Shown here piece after piece: positions 17,328 to 26,344 of a stretch of DNA of 64,000 nucleotides. Under the pieces are notes generated by a model that was given only the letters and a program-made list of their open reading frames with translations, ran no database searches and was not told the DNA's origin. The position numbers and the translations under genes were made by a program. How positions within the stretch are numbered: position 1 is the stretch's first letter; the number at the start of each line of letters is the position of its first letter. Origin of the DNA: an uncultured Lachnospiraceae bacterium (GTDB taxonomy: Bacteria; Bacillota; Clostridia; Lachnospirales; Lachnospiraceae); assembly GCA_910585205.1 (NCBI GenBank), contig CAJUCC010000037.1, positions 1-64,000 on the forward strand, read 5' to 3'.

Positions 17328-18194
17328 ATGTTAGTAACATTACAGGAGATTTTGGAGACAGCGGAGGAGAAAAAGATTGCCGTCGGGGCGTTTAATGCGC
17401 CGAATCTGGAAAGTCTGCTGGCAATCCTGGAAGCGGCCGAAGAACTGCAGCTTCCGGTTATCGTACAGGCGGCGCAGTGCCACGAAGTTCTGACACCGGT
17501 GTCGGTTATGGGTCCGATTATGGTAGCCCGCGCGAAAGCGGCCTCGGTGCCCGTATGTGTCCATCTGGACCACGGTGAAACGCTGGATTATGTGCAGAAA
17601 GTGCTTGATATGGGGTTTACCGGTGTAATGTTTGACGGTTCTACGCTTCCCTATGCGGAGAATGTGGAAAACGTAAAAAAAGCCGTGGAGATGGCGGCGA
17701 AGACCGGGGCGTCTGTCGAGGCGGAACTGGGCTCGATGGGACGCCGGGAGTCGGGTGCGGGCGAAGGCACGGGCGCTGAGGACGATACCAAGATCTATAC
17801 CGATCCGGTACAGGCGGGGGAATTTGTCAGCGAGACGGGCGTCGCCGCTCTGGCGTGCTCTTTCGGGACGACACACGGCATTTATCTGAGCGAGCCGTGT
17901 CTCGATTTCGGTGTCGTGGAACAGGTGCGGAAGGAAACCGGCGGGATTCCGGTCGTGATGCACGGCGGCTCCGGCGTCAGCGACGAAGATTTTCGGAAAG
18001 CCGTTGCGGCAGGCGTACGGAAGATCAATTATTTTACCTATATGGATAAGGCGGCGGGCGCGGCGCTGGCACAATACATGGCAGGTGTGGAAGCGGGGAT
18101 GCCGGTATTTTTCACCGAAGCTGCCGGCAGGGCCAGAGATGCCATGCGGGAAAATATCAAGGCTGCCATGAAAGTGTTTGCAGGCATCGCCTGA
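17328..18194 (+). CDS. Class II fructose-bisphosphate-type aldolase
   Basis: This 288-residue zinc aldolase belongs to the FbaA/GatY/KbaY family, which splits ketose 1-phosphates or 1,6-bisphosphates to dihydroxyacetone phosphate and an aldehyde. Zinc-binding histidines are in VHLDHGETL, TTHGIYLSEP and VMHGGSGVSD, and the proton-donating aspartate is the D of HLDHGE. GSMGRRESGAG is the flexible loop. The length fits GatY-like catabolic members more than the glycolytic enzyme. It opens an operon with an isomerase-like gene and an FGGY kinase, so its substrate is probably the phosphorylated ketose made by those enzymes. AAAGGAGG precedes ATG 17328. Confidence 0.9.
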   Translation: MLVTLQEILETAEEKKIAVGAFNAPNLESLLAILEAAEELQLPVIVQAAQCHEVLTPVSVMGPIMVARAKAASVPVCVHLDHGETLDYVQKVLDMGFTGVMFDGSTLPYAENVENVKKAVEMAAKTGASVEAELGSMGRRESGAGEGTGAEDDTKIYTDPVQAGEFVSETGVAALACSFGTTHGIYLSEPCLDFGVVEQVRKETGGIPVVMHGGSGVSDEDFRKAVAAGVRKINYFTYMDKAAGAALAQYMAGVEAGMPVFFTEAAGRARDAMRENIKAAMKVFAGIA

Positions 18195-18209
18195 GAAGGG
18201 GGAAAGAGA

Positions 18210-19618
18210 ATGAGCGGAAAGATGACGTTTGCACTGTGTTTTTGCAACAGAGGGTTTATGCCGGGGGAACTGATCTACGGCGCGCGGGAAGATATGGTAA
18301 AGGCGGTAACGGATGCGGGATATGATTATATCGCCATGGACGCGGCGCTGACGCGGTACGGCGGTGTGGAGACGCGGGAGGAGGGACGGCTGTATGCGGA
18401 CTGGCTGAAAAAGCATGCAGGGGAATACGACGGTGTCATTTTCTCCATGCCGATCTTTGCCGATGAAAACGGAGCGATTACCGCGCTGCAGGATGCGGGG
18501 GGGTGCCGATTCTGATGCAGGCATATCCCGACGAGATCGGCAAGATGGATTTTGCGCACCGCAGAGACGCATACTGCGGAAAATTTTCGGTGACGGATGT
18601 CTTTACCCAGTATCGGGTTCCCTTCACGGTTATGAAACCGCATGTCGTGCATCCGCTGTCTCCGGCATTTGCGCAAAACCTGAAAGATTTTGCGGCCGTC
18701 TGCCGGGTGGTCAATGGGATGAAACGGTTTAACGTGGGCTGCATCGGCGCACGCACGACGGCGTTCAAGACCGTGCGGTTTGATGAAATTACGCTGCAAA
18801 AGTACGGCATCAATGTGGAATCGTTCGATCTCTCGGAAGTATTTTTCAAGGTGGGAAATAAGGCGGACGATGACGAGGCGGTGCTGGCGAAACGGGAACG
18901 GCTGCAGGCTTATACGGACTGTTCGGGGGTACCGCAGGCGAATATGCTGACACTGGCCAAAGTTGCGGTGGTACTGGATGAATACATAGAAGCTTATGCA
19001 CTGGATGCGCTGACGCTCCGGTGCTGGAACGAGATGGAGGAAGTACTGCGCATCTGTCCCTGCGTACTGTTGAGCGAGCTGAATGACAGAGGAATCGCGG
19101 CCTCCTGTGAGATCGATATGTGTTCCGCCCTGACAATGCGGGCAATGCAGCTTGCAAGTGAGCAGCCGACGGCGGTGCTGGACTGGAACAATAATTACGG
19201 CGATGCGGAAGACAAGGTGATTTTGTTCCACTGCGGTCCGGTTGCCCAGAGCCTGATGACGGGAAAGGGGACGGTGACGGAGCATAAGATGTTCGCCAAG
19301 GGCGACCCCGGCAGCGGATGGGGCAGCAATGAGGGCAGGATCCGGCCGTTCGACATGACATTTTCCAACTGTCAAACGAAAGACGGCAGGATCGTTGTCT
19401 ATGCGAGTGAGGGACGCTTTACGGAAGACGCAATCGAGGAAGCGTTCTTCGGCTGCGGCGGTGTGGCGGAAATTCCCGCTTTGCAGGATAAGCTGATTCG
19501 TCTGGCACGGGGCGGATTCAAACATCATACGTCTGTCGGTGTGGGACATATGAAAGCGGTTTTACAGGAAGCTTTTACGACATATCTGGGATATGACTGG
19601 GTTGACATAGACGCCTGA
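18210..19618 (+). pseudogene. L-fucose/L-arabinose isomerase-family protein, frameshifted
   Basis: Two overlapping frames together give one member of the fucose/arabinose isomerase superfamily of about 468 residues, the normal length. The first (18210-18512) ends ALQDAGGCRF soon after a run of seven G bases at 18497-18503; the second continues with PILMQAYPDEIGKMDFAHRR to 19618. Likely metal-site residues are kept in the second part: CEIDMCSALTM, LDWNNNYGD and FHCGPVAQS. Adding one G (or removing two) restores a single frame. It may be a sequence error, a real null allele or a -1 slip at the G run. If functional, it would turn an aldose into the ketose used by the next kinase. GGGG lies before ATG 18210, 15 bases past the aldolase stop. 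Confidence 0.8.
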
Positions 19619-19624
19619 CGGTAT

Positions 19625-19679
19625 CGGTCCACGGCGGTCTGCGCACGACCGATACAGGGCCGTGCGCAGGCCGGGACCG
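19625..19679 (+). other. Long hairpin between isomerase and kinase genes
   Basis: CTGCGCACG (19639-19647) pairs perfectly with CGTGCGCAG (19661-19669), and outside it CGGTCC (19625-19630) pairs with GGACCG (19674-19679). There is no T tract, so it is more likely an mRNA-stability or processing structure than a terminator. Confidence 0.5.
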
Positions 19680-19696
19680 GAATGGAGGAAATAAGA

Positions 19697-21187
19697 ATGA
19701 AAATTGCGGGACTGGATATAGGGACGACGGGCTGCAAGCTGACGGTGTTTGATGAAGCGGGCCGTTTTCTGAACAAAGCATACCGGGACTACCCCATAAG
19801 GCGCACATGCGGCGCTCATGAGGTGGACGCCCGGGCGATTCTGGATATGGTGTGGGAAGTGATCCGGGAGATGGCGCGGGTTTACCCGGATATTGCGGGA
19901 ATCGGCGTGACCAGTTTCGGGGAAACCTTTGTGGCGGCCGATGCAGAGGGCAATGCGCTGTATCCGGCCATGCTCTACACCGATCCGCGGGGAGCGGAGG
20001 AATGCGGAGCGCTGGCACGGGAGCCGGGGCGGGAACGGATATTGCATATCACGGGTGTTGATCCGCACGAGATGTACAGCATTTCCAAAATGATGTGGCT
20101 GAAAGCGCATGAACCGGAAGTATACCGGCAGGCGGCGCATCTCTTTTTGATCGAAGACTATGTGGTCTTTCATCTGACGGGAAAGGCGCAGATCGATTAT
20201 TCGCTGGCTGCGCGCACGCAGGCGTTTGACATCGGGACGCTGACATGGAGTGACCGGATTCTGGAGACGGCGGGTATAGACAAAAACCTGCTGTCCGTCC
20301 CGGTTCCCATCGGCACGGCGGCAGGAAAGATATTGACAACCGTGTCGGAAAAAACGGGACTTTCTTCCGACACGATTGTCGTATCGGTCGGGCACGATCA
20401 GGTGGCGGCAGCCATCGGAGCGGGTGTTTTTTCCGCCGATCAGGCGGTGGACGGCGCGGGAACGGTGGAATGCATTACGCCGGTGTATGACGGCCTGCCG
20501 GATCTGGATGTGATGAGCCGCGGGAAATTTGCAGTCGTGCCGTATGTCGTGCCGGGGAAATATGTGTGCTATGCTTTTTCCTATACGGGCGGCGCGCTGA
20601 TTCAGTGGTGCGCGGACACGATGGCGAAAAAGGAGAAGGAGCTGGCAGCGCAGGAAGGGATCTCCGTCAACGCGTATCTGGAGCGGGATTATACACAGCC
20701 GACGGGCATACTGGTGCTGCCCCATTTCGCGGGAGCGGCCACTCCGTATATGGACAGCGGTTCCAAAGGTGCGATACTGGGGCTGGATGCCGGTACGACA
20801 ACGGCGCAGCTCTATCATGCCTGTATGGAAGGGGTTGTCTATGAAATGCTGGTCAATCTGGAATATCTGCAGCGGTCCGACATCCGCATGCTCCATGCTA
20901 CGGGCGGCGGAGCGCGTTCGGAGATCTGGATGCAAATGAAAGCGGATATGCTGAATATTCCGATTACCGCCCTTGCCACCGCGGATGCGGGAACAGTGGG
21001 GAGCGCCATGCTGACCGGGATTGCGGCCGGGGTGTTCCGGGATTTGGAAGAGGCGGCGGAGCGCATGGTGGAAAAGACAAAGGTTTATCAGCCGCGTCCG
21101 GAAATGCATCAAAAATACCGGGCGGTTTACGAGCGTTACCGCAGGGTCTATGATGCCGTTCGTCCGCTTATGGAAGCGGGGCGGTGA
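19697..21187 (+). CDS. FGGY-family carbohydrate kinase
   Basis: The 496-residue protein is a sugar kinase of the xylulokinase/glycerol kinase family. The N-terminal phosphate motif is AGLDIGTTGCKLTVFD (residues 4-19), and the second ATPase lobe has GILVLPHFAGAATPYMDSGS and the nucleotide motif LHATGGGARSEIWMQMKADM; catalytic aspartate is expected in VGHDQVAAAIGAG. It phosphorylates a ketose or polyol. In context it takes the ketose from the isomerase and feeds the aldolase. ATG 19697 is chosen because GGAGG at 19683-19687 is well spaced; an ATG at 19682 overlaps that ribosome site. Confidence 0.9.
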   Translation: MKIAGLDIGTTGCKLTVFDEAGRFLNKAYRDYPIRRTCGAHEVDARAILDMVWEVIREMARVYPDIAGIGVTSFGETFVAADAEGNALYPAMLYTDPRGAEECGALAREPGRERILHITGVDPHEMYSISKMMWLKAHEPEVYRQAAHLFLIEDYVVFHLTGKAQIDYSLAARTQAFDIGTLTWSDRILETAGIDKNLLSVPVPIGTAAGKILTTVSEKTGLSSDTIVVSVGHDQVAAAIGAGVFSADQAVDGAGTVECITPVYDGLPDLDVMSRGKFAVVPYVVPGKYVCYAFSYTGGALIQWCADTMAKKEKELAAQEGISVNAYLERDYTQPTGILVLPHFAGAATPYMDSGSKGAILGLDAGTTTAQLYHACMEGVVYEMLVNLEYLQRSDIRMLHATGGGARSEIWMQMKADMLNIPITALATADAGTVGSAMLTGIAAGVFRDLEEAAERMVEKTKVYQPRPEMHQKYRAVYERYRRVYDAVRPLMEAGR

Positions 21188-21230
21188 CAGGCAGTCTGTA
21201 ACGGGAAATAAACAGGGAGGACATTGGGAA

Positions 21231-22196
21231 ATGGAATATGGGAAGATACCCTATGTGGAAAAGGCGGTATCCCGTATTTTTTACGGGACGGCGATGCCGC
21301 CCTTTTCCACGGAAGGCGAAGGGAATGCGCTTCTGGATGCCATATTTGCGCTGGGGATTACGGCGTTTGATACCGCGCGTGTATATGGGGAAGCGGAGAA
21401 AGCGCTGGGAAAGTGGATGGCAGAACGGGGAATGCGGGAGCGGGTGACGATTCTGACAAAATGCGCGCACCCGGATACGGACTGGACGAAGCGGCTCAGC
21501 GAAAAGGAAATACGGGCGGATTTTGCGGTGTCTGCGGAAAATCTGCAGACGGACTATATTGACGTGTATCTGGCACACCGCGATGATCCGGCGGTGCCGG
21601 CCGGGGATGTGGTGGAGATTTTCAATGCCATGCATGCGGAGGGAAAGATCGGCGCTTTCGGCGGTTCCAACTGGACGCACGAACGGATTGCGGAGGCAAA
21701 CGAGTATGCATATAAGCACAATCTGATTCCGTTTAGCGTGTCGAGTCCGAATTTCGGACTGGCGGAGCAGATACGGGACATGTGGGGCGGCGGCGGGCTT
21801 GGTATATCGGGACCGGCGCAGCAGGCGGCGCGGGACTGGTATGAGGCGGAGCAGATGCCGGTGATCGCCTATTCCAGTCTGGGCCGGGGACTTTTTTCCG
21901 GCAGGGTAAAGAGCGGTGAGACAGAAAAAGCGGCGGCGGTCATGGATTCCTTTGCGATGAAAGGGTATGCGGATCCGGATAATTTCGAACGCCTGCGCCG
22001 CTGTGAGGAATTGGCGCGGAAGTACGACCGCAGTGTGCCGCAGATCGCCCTTGCATGGCTGTTCGGGCAAAAGCTGAATACGTTTGCCGTTATCGGCACG
22101 GGCAGGCCGGAGCGGATGCGGGAAAATCTGGAGGCGCTTGCAATCCGGCTGACAGAGGACGAACTGCTGTATCTGGATCTGCAGGGCAGAGGGTAA
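21231..22196 (+). CDS. Aldo/keto reductase
   Basis: The 321-residue protein is an NAD(P)H aldo/keto reductase barrel. The catalytic tetrad is visible: D in AFDTARVYGEAEKALG with the Y of VYG, K in ILTKCAH and H in VYLAHRDDP. The coenzyme end has IALAWLFGQ and FAVIGTGRPERMRENL. It would reduce the aldehyde released by the aldolase, for example lactaldehyde or glycolaldehyde, to an alcohol that can be excreted. ATG 21231 follows GGGAGG by ten bases. The gene lies in the sugar operon, two bases before the CdaR-type regulator. Confidence 0.9.
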   Translation: MEYGKIPYVEKAVSRIFYGTAMPPFSTEGEGNALLDAIFALGITAFDTARVYGEAEKALGKWMAERGMRERVTILTKCAHPDTDWTKRLSEKEIRADFAVSAENLQTDYIDVYLAHRDDPAVPAGDVVEIFNAMHAEGKIGAFGGSNWTHERIAEANEYAYKHNLIPFSVSSPNFGLAEQIRDMWGGGGLGISGPAQQAARDWYEAEQMPVIAYSSLGRGLFSGRVKSGETEKAAAVMDSFAMKGYADPDNFERLRRCEELARKYDRSVPQIALAWLFGQKLNTFAVIGTGRPERMRENLEALAIRLTEDELLYLDLQGRG

Positions 22197-22198
22197 TT

Positions 22199-23371
22199 AT
22201 GTATATTTCGGAATTTGTAGCGCAGACGGTTGTGGAAGAAATCGGAAGAGAGATCCGGGAAAACGTCAACTTGATGGATCAGGAGGGGCGTATTATCGCC
22301 AGCACGGATCCGGAGCGCATCGGCACCCTGCATGACGGAGCCAGAAGGGTGATCCGCGAGGGATTGCAGGAGCTGTATATCACACCGGATATGGAGACGG
22401 CCACCACGAGAAAAGGGATTAATCTGCCCATCGCGGTGCGGGGCGAGACGGTGGGGGTGATCGGCATTACCGGTGAGAAGGAACGTGTGGCCGGATACGG
22501 TAATATTGTACGGCGGATGACGGAGATAATGATCGAAGACAGTCTGCTGCGGGACAAGAGCAGATATGACAGACGTGTCAGATACCGTTTTATGGAGGAA
22601 TGGATCGGCAAAGCCGGGGCGGTGTATGACAAAAGTTTTGTGGAGCGGGGGCAGCGCCTCGGAATTGATATTGCGAAACCGAGACGGGCGCTCGTCATTC
22701 ACTTTGCCCGTTATCAGGTATTGTCCGATACGATGGAGGGGCAGCGCCATCTGGAGGAAATGGAGGCGTCAATCCGCCATTTTGCGGACAAAGAAAAAGA
22801 TATGCTCTATCTGCGGGAGCCGCCGCGGCAGATTTGTCTGGTGCGGACATGCCCGGACGGACGGATGCGGGAGCTGGCGCAGCAGATTATTCAACTGATC
22901 CGCAGGAAATACCGCGAGAGCGTACTGGTCGGAATCGATTCCGGCCGGGCCGGCGACAGTCAGATCAGCCATAACTGTGAGGAGGCGGAGGCGGCTGCGG
23001 GAAACTGCCGTGAAGGCGATCGGGAGATTGTATTTTACAAAGAGCTGAACGTGGAGCTGTTTCTGGATGAGGTGGACGGGGAGACGATGAAAAAGTATGT
23101 GGAAAAACTGTTTCCCCATATCGATCTGAAAGAACTGGAATCTTATATGACGATGATCGCGGCATATTTCGAGAATGACGGTTCCGTAACCCGGATGGCG
23201 GATATGCTCTTTATGCATAAAAATACCGTACAGTATAAGTTGAAAAAACTGGAAACACTTTCCGGCCGTGACATACGTACGCCGAAAGGGGCGGCTGTCT
23301 ATTATATGGCGCTTTCTTTTTACCGGAAACTGTGTGGCAGCGGCGTTTTGGGTCGAAATATGTCGTTATAA
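22199..23371 (+). CDS. cdaR: CdaR-family regulator (sugar diacid recognition, PucR-type HTH)
   Basis: Residues 1-130 of this 390-residue protein match the sugar-diacid recognition domain (YISEFVAQTVVEEIGREIRE, NVNLMDQEGRIIASTDPERI, PIAVRGETVGVIGITGE). The middle is a GGDEF-like CdaR domain, and residues of about 325-380 are the PucR helix-turn-helix (VTRMADMLFMHKNTVQYKLK). In Escherichia coli CdaR activates glucarate, galactarate and glycerate use. Here it stands directly before a GntP permease and glycerate kinase, the same functional set. The ATG at 22199 is two bases past the reductase stop, suggesting coupled translation. Confidence 0.9.
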   Translation: MYISEFVAQTVVEEIGREIRENVNLMDQEGRIIASTDPERIGTLHDGARRVIREGLQELYITPDMETATTRKGINLPIAVRGETVGVIGITGEKERVAGYGNIVRRMTEIMIEDSLLRDKSRYDRRVRYRFMEEWIGKAGAVYDKSFVERGQRLGIDIAKPRRALVIHFARYQVLSDTMEGQRHLEEMEASIRHFADKEKDMLYLREPPRQICLVRTCPDGRMRELAQQIIQLIRRKYRESVLVGIDSGRAGDSQISHNCEEAEAAAGNCREGDREIVFYKELNVELFLDEVDGETMKKYVEKLFPHIDLKELESYMTMIAAYFENDGSVTRMADMLFMHKNTVQYKLKKLETLSGRDIRTPKGAAVYYMALSFYRKLCGSGVLGRNMSL

Positions 23372-23450
23372 CAAAAAAACAAAGAAATATATAGTATGAG
23401 TAACATTCACAAGGGATTCCGAATATGCTATCGTAAAAAAGAAGTACAAA

Positions 23451-23508
23451 AAGTCCGGAAAAACGTGCAGCAAACTATACATATTGCACAAGTCCGGCAA
23501 AACTATAC
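23451..23508 (+). promoter_or_regulatory. Tandem direct repeats before gntP, candidate CdaR operator
   Basis: AAGTCCGG occurs at 23451-23458 and 23490-23497, and AAACTATAC at 23472-23480 and 23500-23508. A promoter may overlap: TTGCAC at 23484-23489 and TACACT at 23506-23511. Paired repeats just before the permease ATG suit regulator binding. Confidence 0.4.
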
Positions 23509-23529
23509 ACTTAATAGGAGGGTGAAAGT

Positions 23530-24921
23530 ATGACAGGAATTCCTTTTGTAATCGTTTTTATTCTGGCGATCGTGGTCATGATTGTGATGATTAGTAAGTT
23601 TAAGATTCATCCGTTTTTGTCCATTATGCTCGTGTCCATGATTCTGGGGCTGATCGGCGGTATTCCGTGGGTGGATACCACAGGAGCCGACGGCGAAAAG
23701 ATCAGCGGCATTGCAAATGTAATCGGAAGCGGCTTTTCTTCGACGTTTACGAGCATCGGCATCGTAATTATTTTCGGCGCCATGATCGGCAGCTTTCTGG
23801 AATCTACAGGGGCAGCGCTCAAACTGGCTGACATGGTTGTCAGGCTGGTCGGGCCGAAACATCCCGAACTGGCGATTGAGCTGATGGGATGGGTGGTGTC
23901 GATCCCGGTTTTCTGCGATTCCGGTTTCGTGGTGCTCAATCCGATTCGTAAGGCTATGGTAAAACGGACGGGCGCTTCTTCGGTTGCCATGACGGTATGC
24001 CTTTCGGCAGGTCTGTATGCGTCGCATGTATTTATCCCGCCGACACCGGGACCGATCGCGGCGGCCAACACACTTGGCGTGGGAGAACATCTGCTTCTCG
24101 TTATGGGCTTCGGCGTGCTGATCTCCATACCCGCGCTGGCCGGCACATATTTCTATGCAAAATTTATCGGCAAAACGATCACGGCCACCGATGAAGCAAG
24201 CAGCGGTGAGACGGTGCAGAGTTACGAAGAACTGGTTGCCTCTTATGGCAAGCTGCCGGGCGGCCTTATGAGTCTGGCGCCGATCATCGTTCCGATTATC
24301 CTGATGGCGCTTTCGAATGTCTCTTCGATTTTGAAATGGGAAGGCGCTCTGGCAACGGCATGCGCATTCCTGGGTACACCGATTATCGCGCTGGCGGTAG
24401 GCGTGATTCTGGGTATTATCCTGATGGTGCAGAACGGACTGGCATCGAAATTATATGATCTGACAAATGATACGTTAAAGACGGTAGGCCCGATTCTGTT
24501 CGTTACGGCGGCAGGCGGCGTATTGGGGAAAGTGATTTCTTCCACAAGCCTTGTGAAATTTATCACGGACAATGCATCTTCTCTGCAGACAATCGGTATT
24601 TTCTTCCCGTTCCTGCTGGCGGCAATCCTGAAATCGGCACAGGGATCTTCCACGGTTGCCATTACGACAACGGCAGGCATTATGGCGCCTCTGATGGGTG
24701 CGTTGGGAATGGGCACACCGGCCATGGCGGCTCTGTGTGTTATGGCGATCGGTGCAGGTGCGATGACAGTATCCCATGCAAACGATTCTTATTTCTGGGT
24801 TGTGACAAACTTCGGCGGTATGACACCGGAACAGGGCTATAAGACGCAGACGGCAGCCACGTTGGTGGAGGGAATCTGTTCGATTGCGGCAATCTTTGTT
24901 TTGTCACTGTTTATCCATTGA
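23530..24921 (+). CDS. GntP-family permease (gluconate/glycerate type)
   Basis: The 463-residue protein has about 12 hydrophobic segments and GntP-family features: KFKIHPFLSIMLVSMILGLI near the start, GAMIGSFLESTGAALKLAD, PVFCDSGFVVLNPIRKAM, HVFIPPTPGPIAAA and LKSAQGSSTVAITTTAGIMA. These are proton-driven symporters for gluconate and related sugar acids, including glycerate. It lies between a CdaR-type regulator and a glycerate kinase, so D-glycerate or an aldarate/aldonate is the likely substrate. AGGAGG at 23516-23521 serves ATG 23530. Confidence 0.92.
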   Translation: MTGIPFVIVFILAIVVMIVMISKFKIHPFLSIMLVSMILGLIGGIPWVDTTGADGEKISGIANVIGSGFSSTFTSIGIVIIFGAMIGSFLESTGAALKLADMVVRLVGPKHPELAIELMGWVVSIPVFCDSGFVVLNPIRKAMVKRTGASSVAMTVCLSAGLYASHVFIPPTPGPIAAANTLGVGEHLLLVMGFGVLISIPALAGTYFYAKFIGKTITATDEASSGETVQSYEELVASYGKLPGGLMSLAPIIVPIILMALSNVSSILKWEGALATACAFLGTPIIALAVGVILGIILMVQNGLASKLYDLTNDTLKTVGPILFVTAAGGVLGKVISSTSLVKFITDNASSLQTIGIFFPFLLAAILKSAQGSSTVAITTTAGIMAPLMGALGMGTPAMAALCVMAIGAGAMTVSHANDSYFWVVTNFGGMTPEQGYKTQTAATLVEGICSIAAIFVLSLFIH

Positions 24922-24988
24922 AAATATGTGCCATTTTGAAGCCGGCGCCGGCAGAAGCGGCGGGCTGATTGATGGGCTCAGGGCATTG

Positions 24989-25008
24989 CCATGCGCCGCG
25001 GCGCATGG
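24989..25008. repeat. Perfect 20-bp palindrome between gntP and glycerate kinase
   Basis: The ten bases CCATGCGCCG (24989-24998) are followed at once by their reverse complement. GGGCTC and GAGCC outside it extend the stem as RNA. With no T tract, it could cap the gntP mRNA or lower readthrough into the kinase gene. Confidence 0.6.
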
Positions 25009-25031
25009 CGTCGGAGCCACGGAGGGAATTT

Positions 25032-26264
25032 ATGAATTTACGGAAAGACGCGGATGAGATAATCGGGGCGGCCATTGCGGCATCTCTTCCGGACGAAGCG
25101 GTAAAAAATGCTTTGCAGGGGCGGGATTTCGGTCAGGGCCGGATCTATATGGTTGCGACGGGGAAAGCCGCCTGGCAGATGGCAAAGGCAGCGGCCGACA
25201 TACTGGGAGAACGGCTGACGGCCGGCGTGGTTGTGACCAAGTACGATCATGTGAAAGGAGAAATTGCGAAGACGAGGTGCTTTGAAGGCGGGCATCCGGT
25301 GCCGGATGCCAATTCTTTTCGGGGAACGGAAGCGGCGCTGGCGCTTACACAGAATCTGCAGCCTGCGGATACGGTATTGTTTCTGCTCTCGGGCGGCGGC
25401 TCCGCTCTGTTTGAAAAGCCGCTGATCTCACAGGAGGAATTGGGGGACATTACGCAGCAGCTTCTCGCCTGCGGTGCGGATATTGTGGAGATGAACACGA
25501 TCCGCAAACGGCTTTCGGGCGTAAAAGGCGGCCGGTTTGCCCTTGCCTGCCAGCCTGCGCAGGTATACAGTATCGTATTGAGTGATATTCTGGGCGATCC
25601 GCTGGATATGATCGCTTCCGGGCCCGCTTATCCGGATTCTTCCGTCTGTGAGGATGCGGTGCGGATTGCCGAAAAGTACGGCCTGCGTCTGAGCGTTACG
25701 GCGCAGAAACGTTTGCGGGAGGAGACACCGAAACGCCTTGACAACGTGGAGACAAAGATTACGGGCAGTGTGACGGGACTGTGCCGTGCGGCGGCCCGTG
25801 CGGCCGAAACGCTCGGCTATGAGCCGGTTATTCTGACGGACCAGTTATCGTGCGTTGCACGGGAAGCGGGTGCATTTCTGGCGGCAATCGCCAAAACCCA
25901 TCAGAATACCGGAAAAAGTCTGGCCTTTATCGCAGGCGGGGAAACGGTTGTCCATCTGACGGGAAAGGGAAAGGGCGGCCGCAATCAGGAGCTGGCACTG
26001 TCGGCGGCGGAAGGAATCGCCGGACTGGAACAGACGGCCGTATGCAGTGTGGGCAGCGACGGAACGGACGGCCCGACCGACGCGGCGGGCGGTTACTGTG
26101 ACAGTGAAACCAAAGCCCGGCTGGATACGCTGGGAATCCGCATTTACGATGTGCTGCAGGACAACGATGCCTACCATGCCCTGCAAAAGACCGGCGGCCT
26201 GGTGATGACCGGTGCAACCGGGACCAATGTCAATGATGTGGCGGTGCTGCTGATCCGGCGGTAA
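25032..26264 (+). CDS. Glycerate 2-kinase, MOFRL type
   Basis: The 410-residue enzyme belongs to the MOFRL/DUF4147 class of D-glycerate kinases (GckA/TtuD), which forms 2-phosphoglycerate. Markers are YMVATGKAAWQMAKAAADIL, FEGGHPVPDANSFRGTEAAL, LFLLSGGGSALFEKPL, MNTIRKRLSGVKGGRFA, GKGKGGRNQELALSAAEG and VGSDGTDGPTDAAGG. The product enters lower glycolysis. ATG 25032 follows GGAGGG at proper spacing. With the GntP permease and CdaR regulator it forms a glycerate-use unit, and it could also take glycerate made from aldehydes of the upstream sugar operon. Confidence 0.92.
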   Translation: MNLRKDADEIIGAAIAASLPDEAVKNALQGRDFGQGRIYMVATGKAAWQMAKAAADILGERLTAGVVVTKYDHVKGEIAKTRCFEGGHPVPDANSFRGTEAALALTQNLQPADTVLFLLSGGGSALFEKPLISQEELGDITQQLLACGADIVEMNTIRKRLSGVKGGRFALACQPAQVYSIVLSDILGDPLDMIASGPAYPDSSVCEDAVRIAEKYGLRLSVTAQKRLREETPKRLDNVETKITGSVTGLCRAAARAAETLGYEPVILTDQLSCVAREAGAFLAAIAKTHQNTGKSLAFIAGGETVVHLTGKGKGGRNQELALSAAEGIAGLEQTAVCSVGSDGTDGPTDAAGGYCDSETKARLDTLGIRIYDVLQDNDAYHALQKTGGLVMTGATGTNVNDVAVLLIRR

Positions 26265-26310
26265 TACGCGGGCAGCACCGGAGAGAAAAGAACAAACGGT
26301 TTACGGATAC

Positions 26311-26342
26311 TTCCGGCGGGGAGCGCAGCGTCTCTGCCGGAA
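26311..26342. terminator. Hairpin between convergent genes
   Basis: TTCCGGC (26311-26317) pairs with GCCGGAA (26336-26342), with a further partial GGGAG/CTCT match inside. It lies between the glycerate kinase stop and the DUF554 stop and may end both; T runs are weak on both strands. Confidence 0.5.
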
Positions 26343-26344
26343 AG

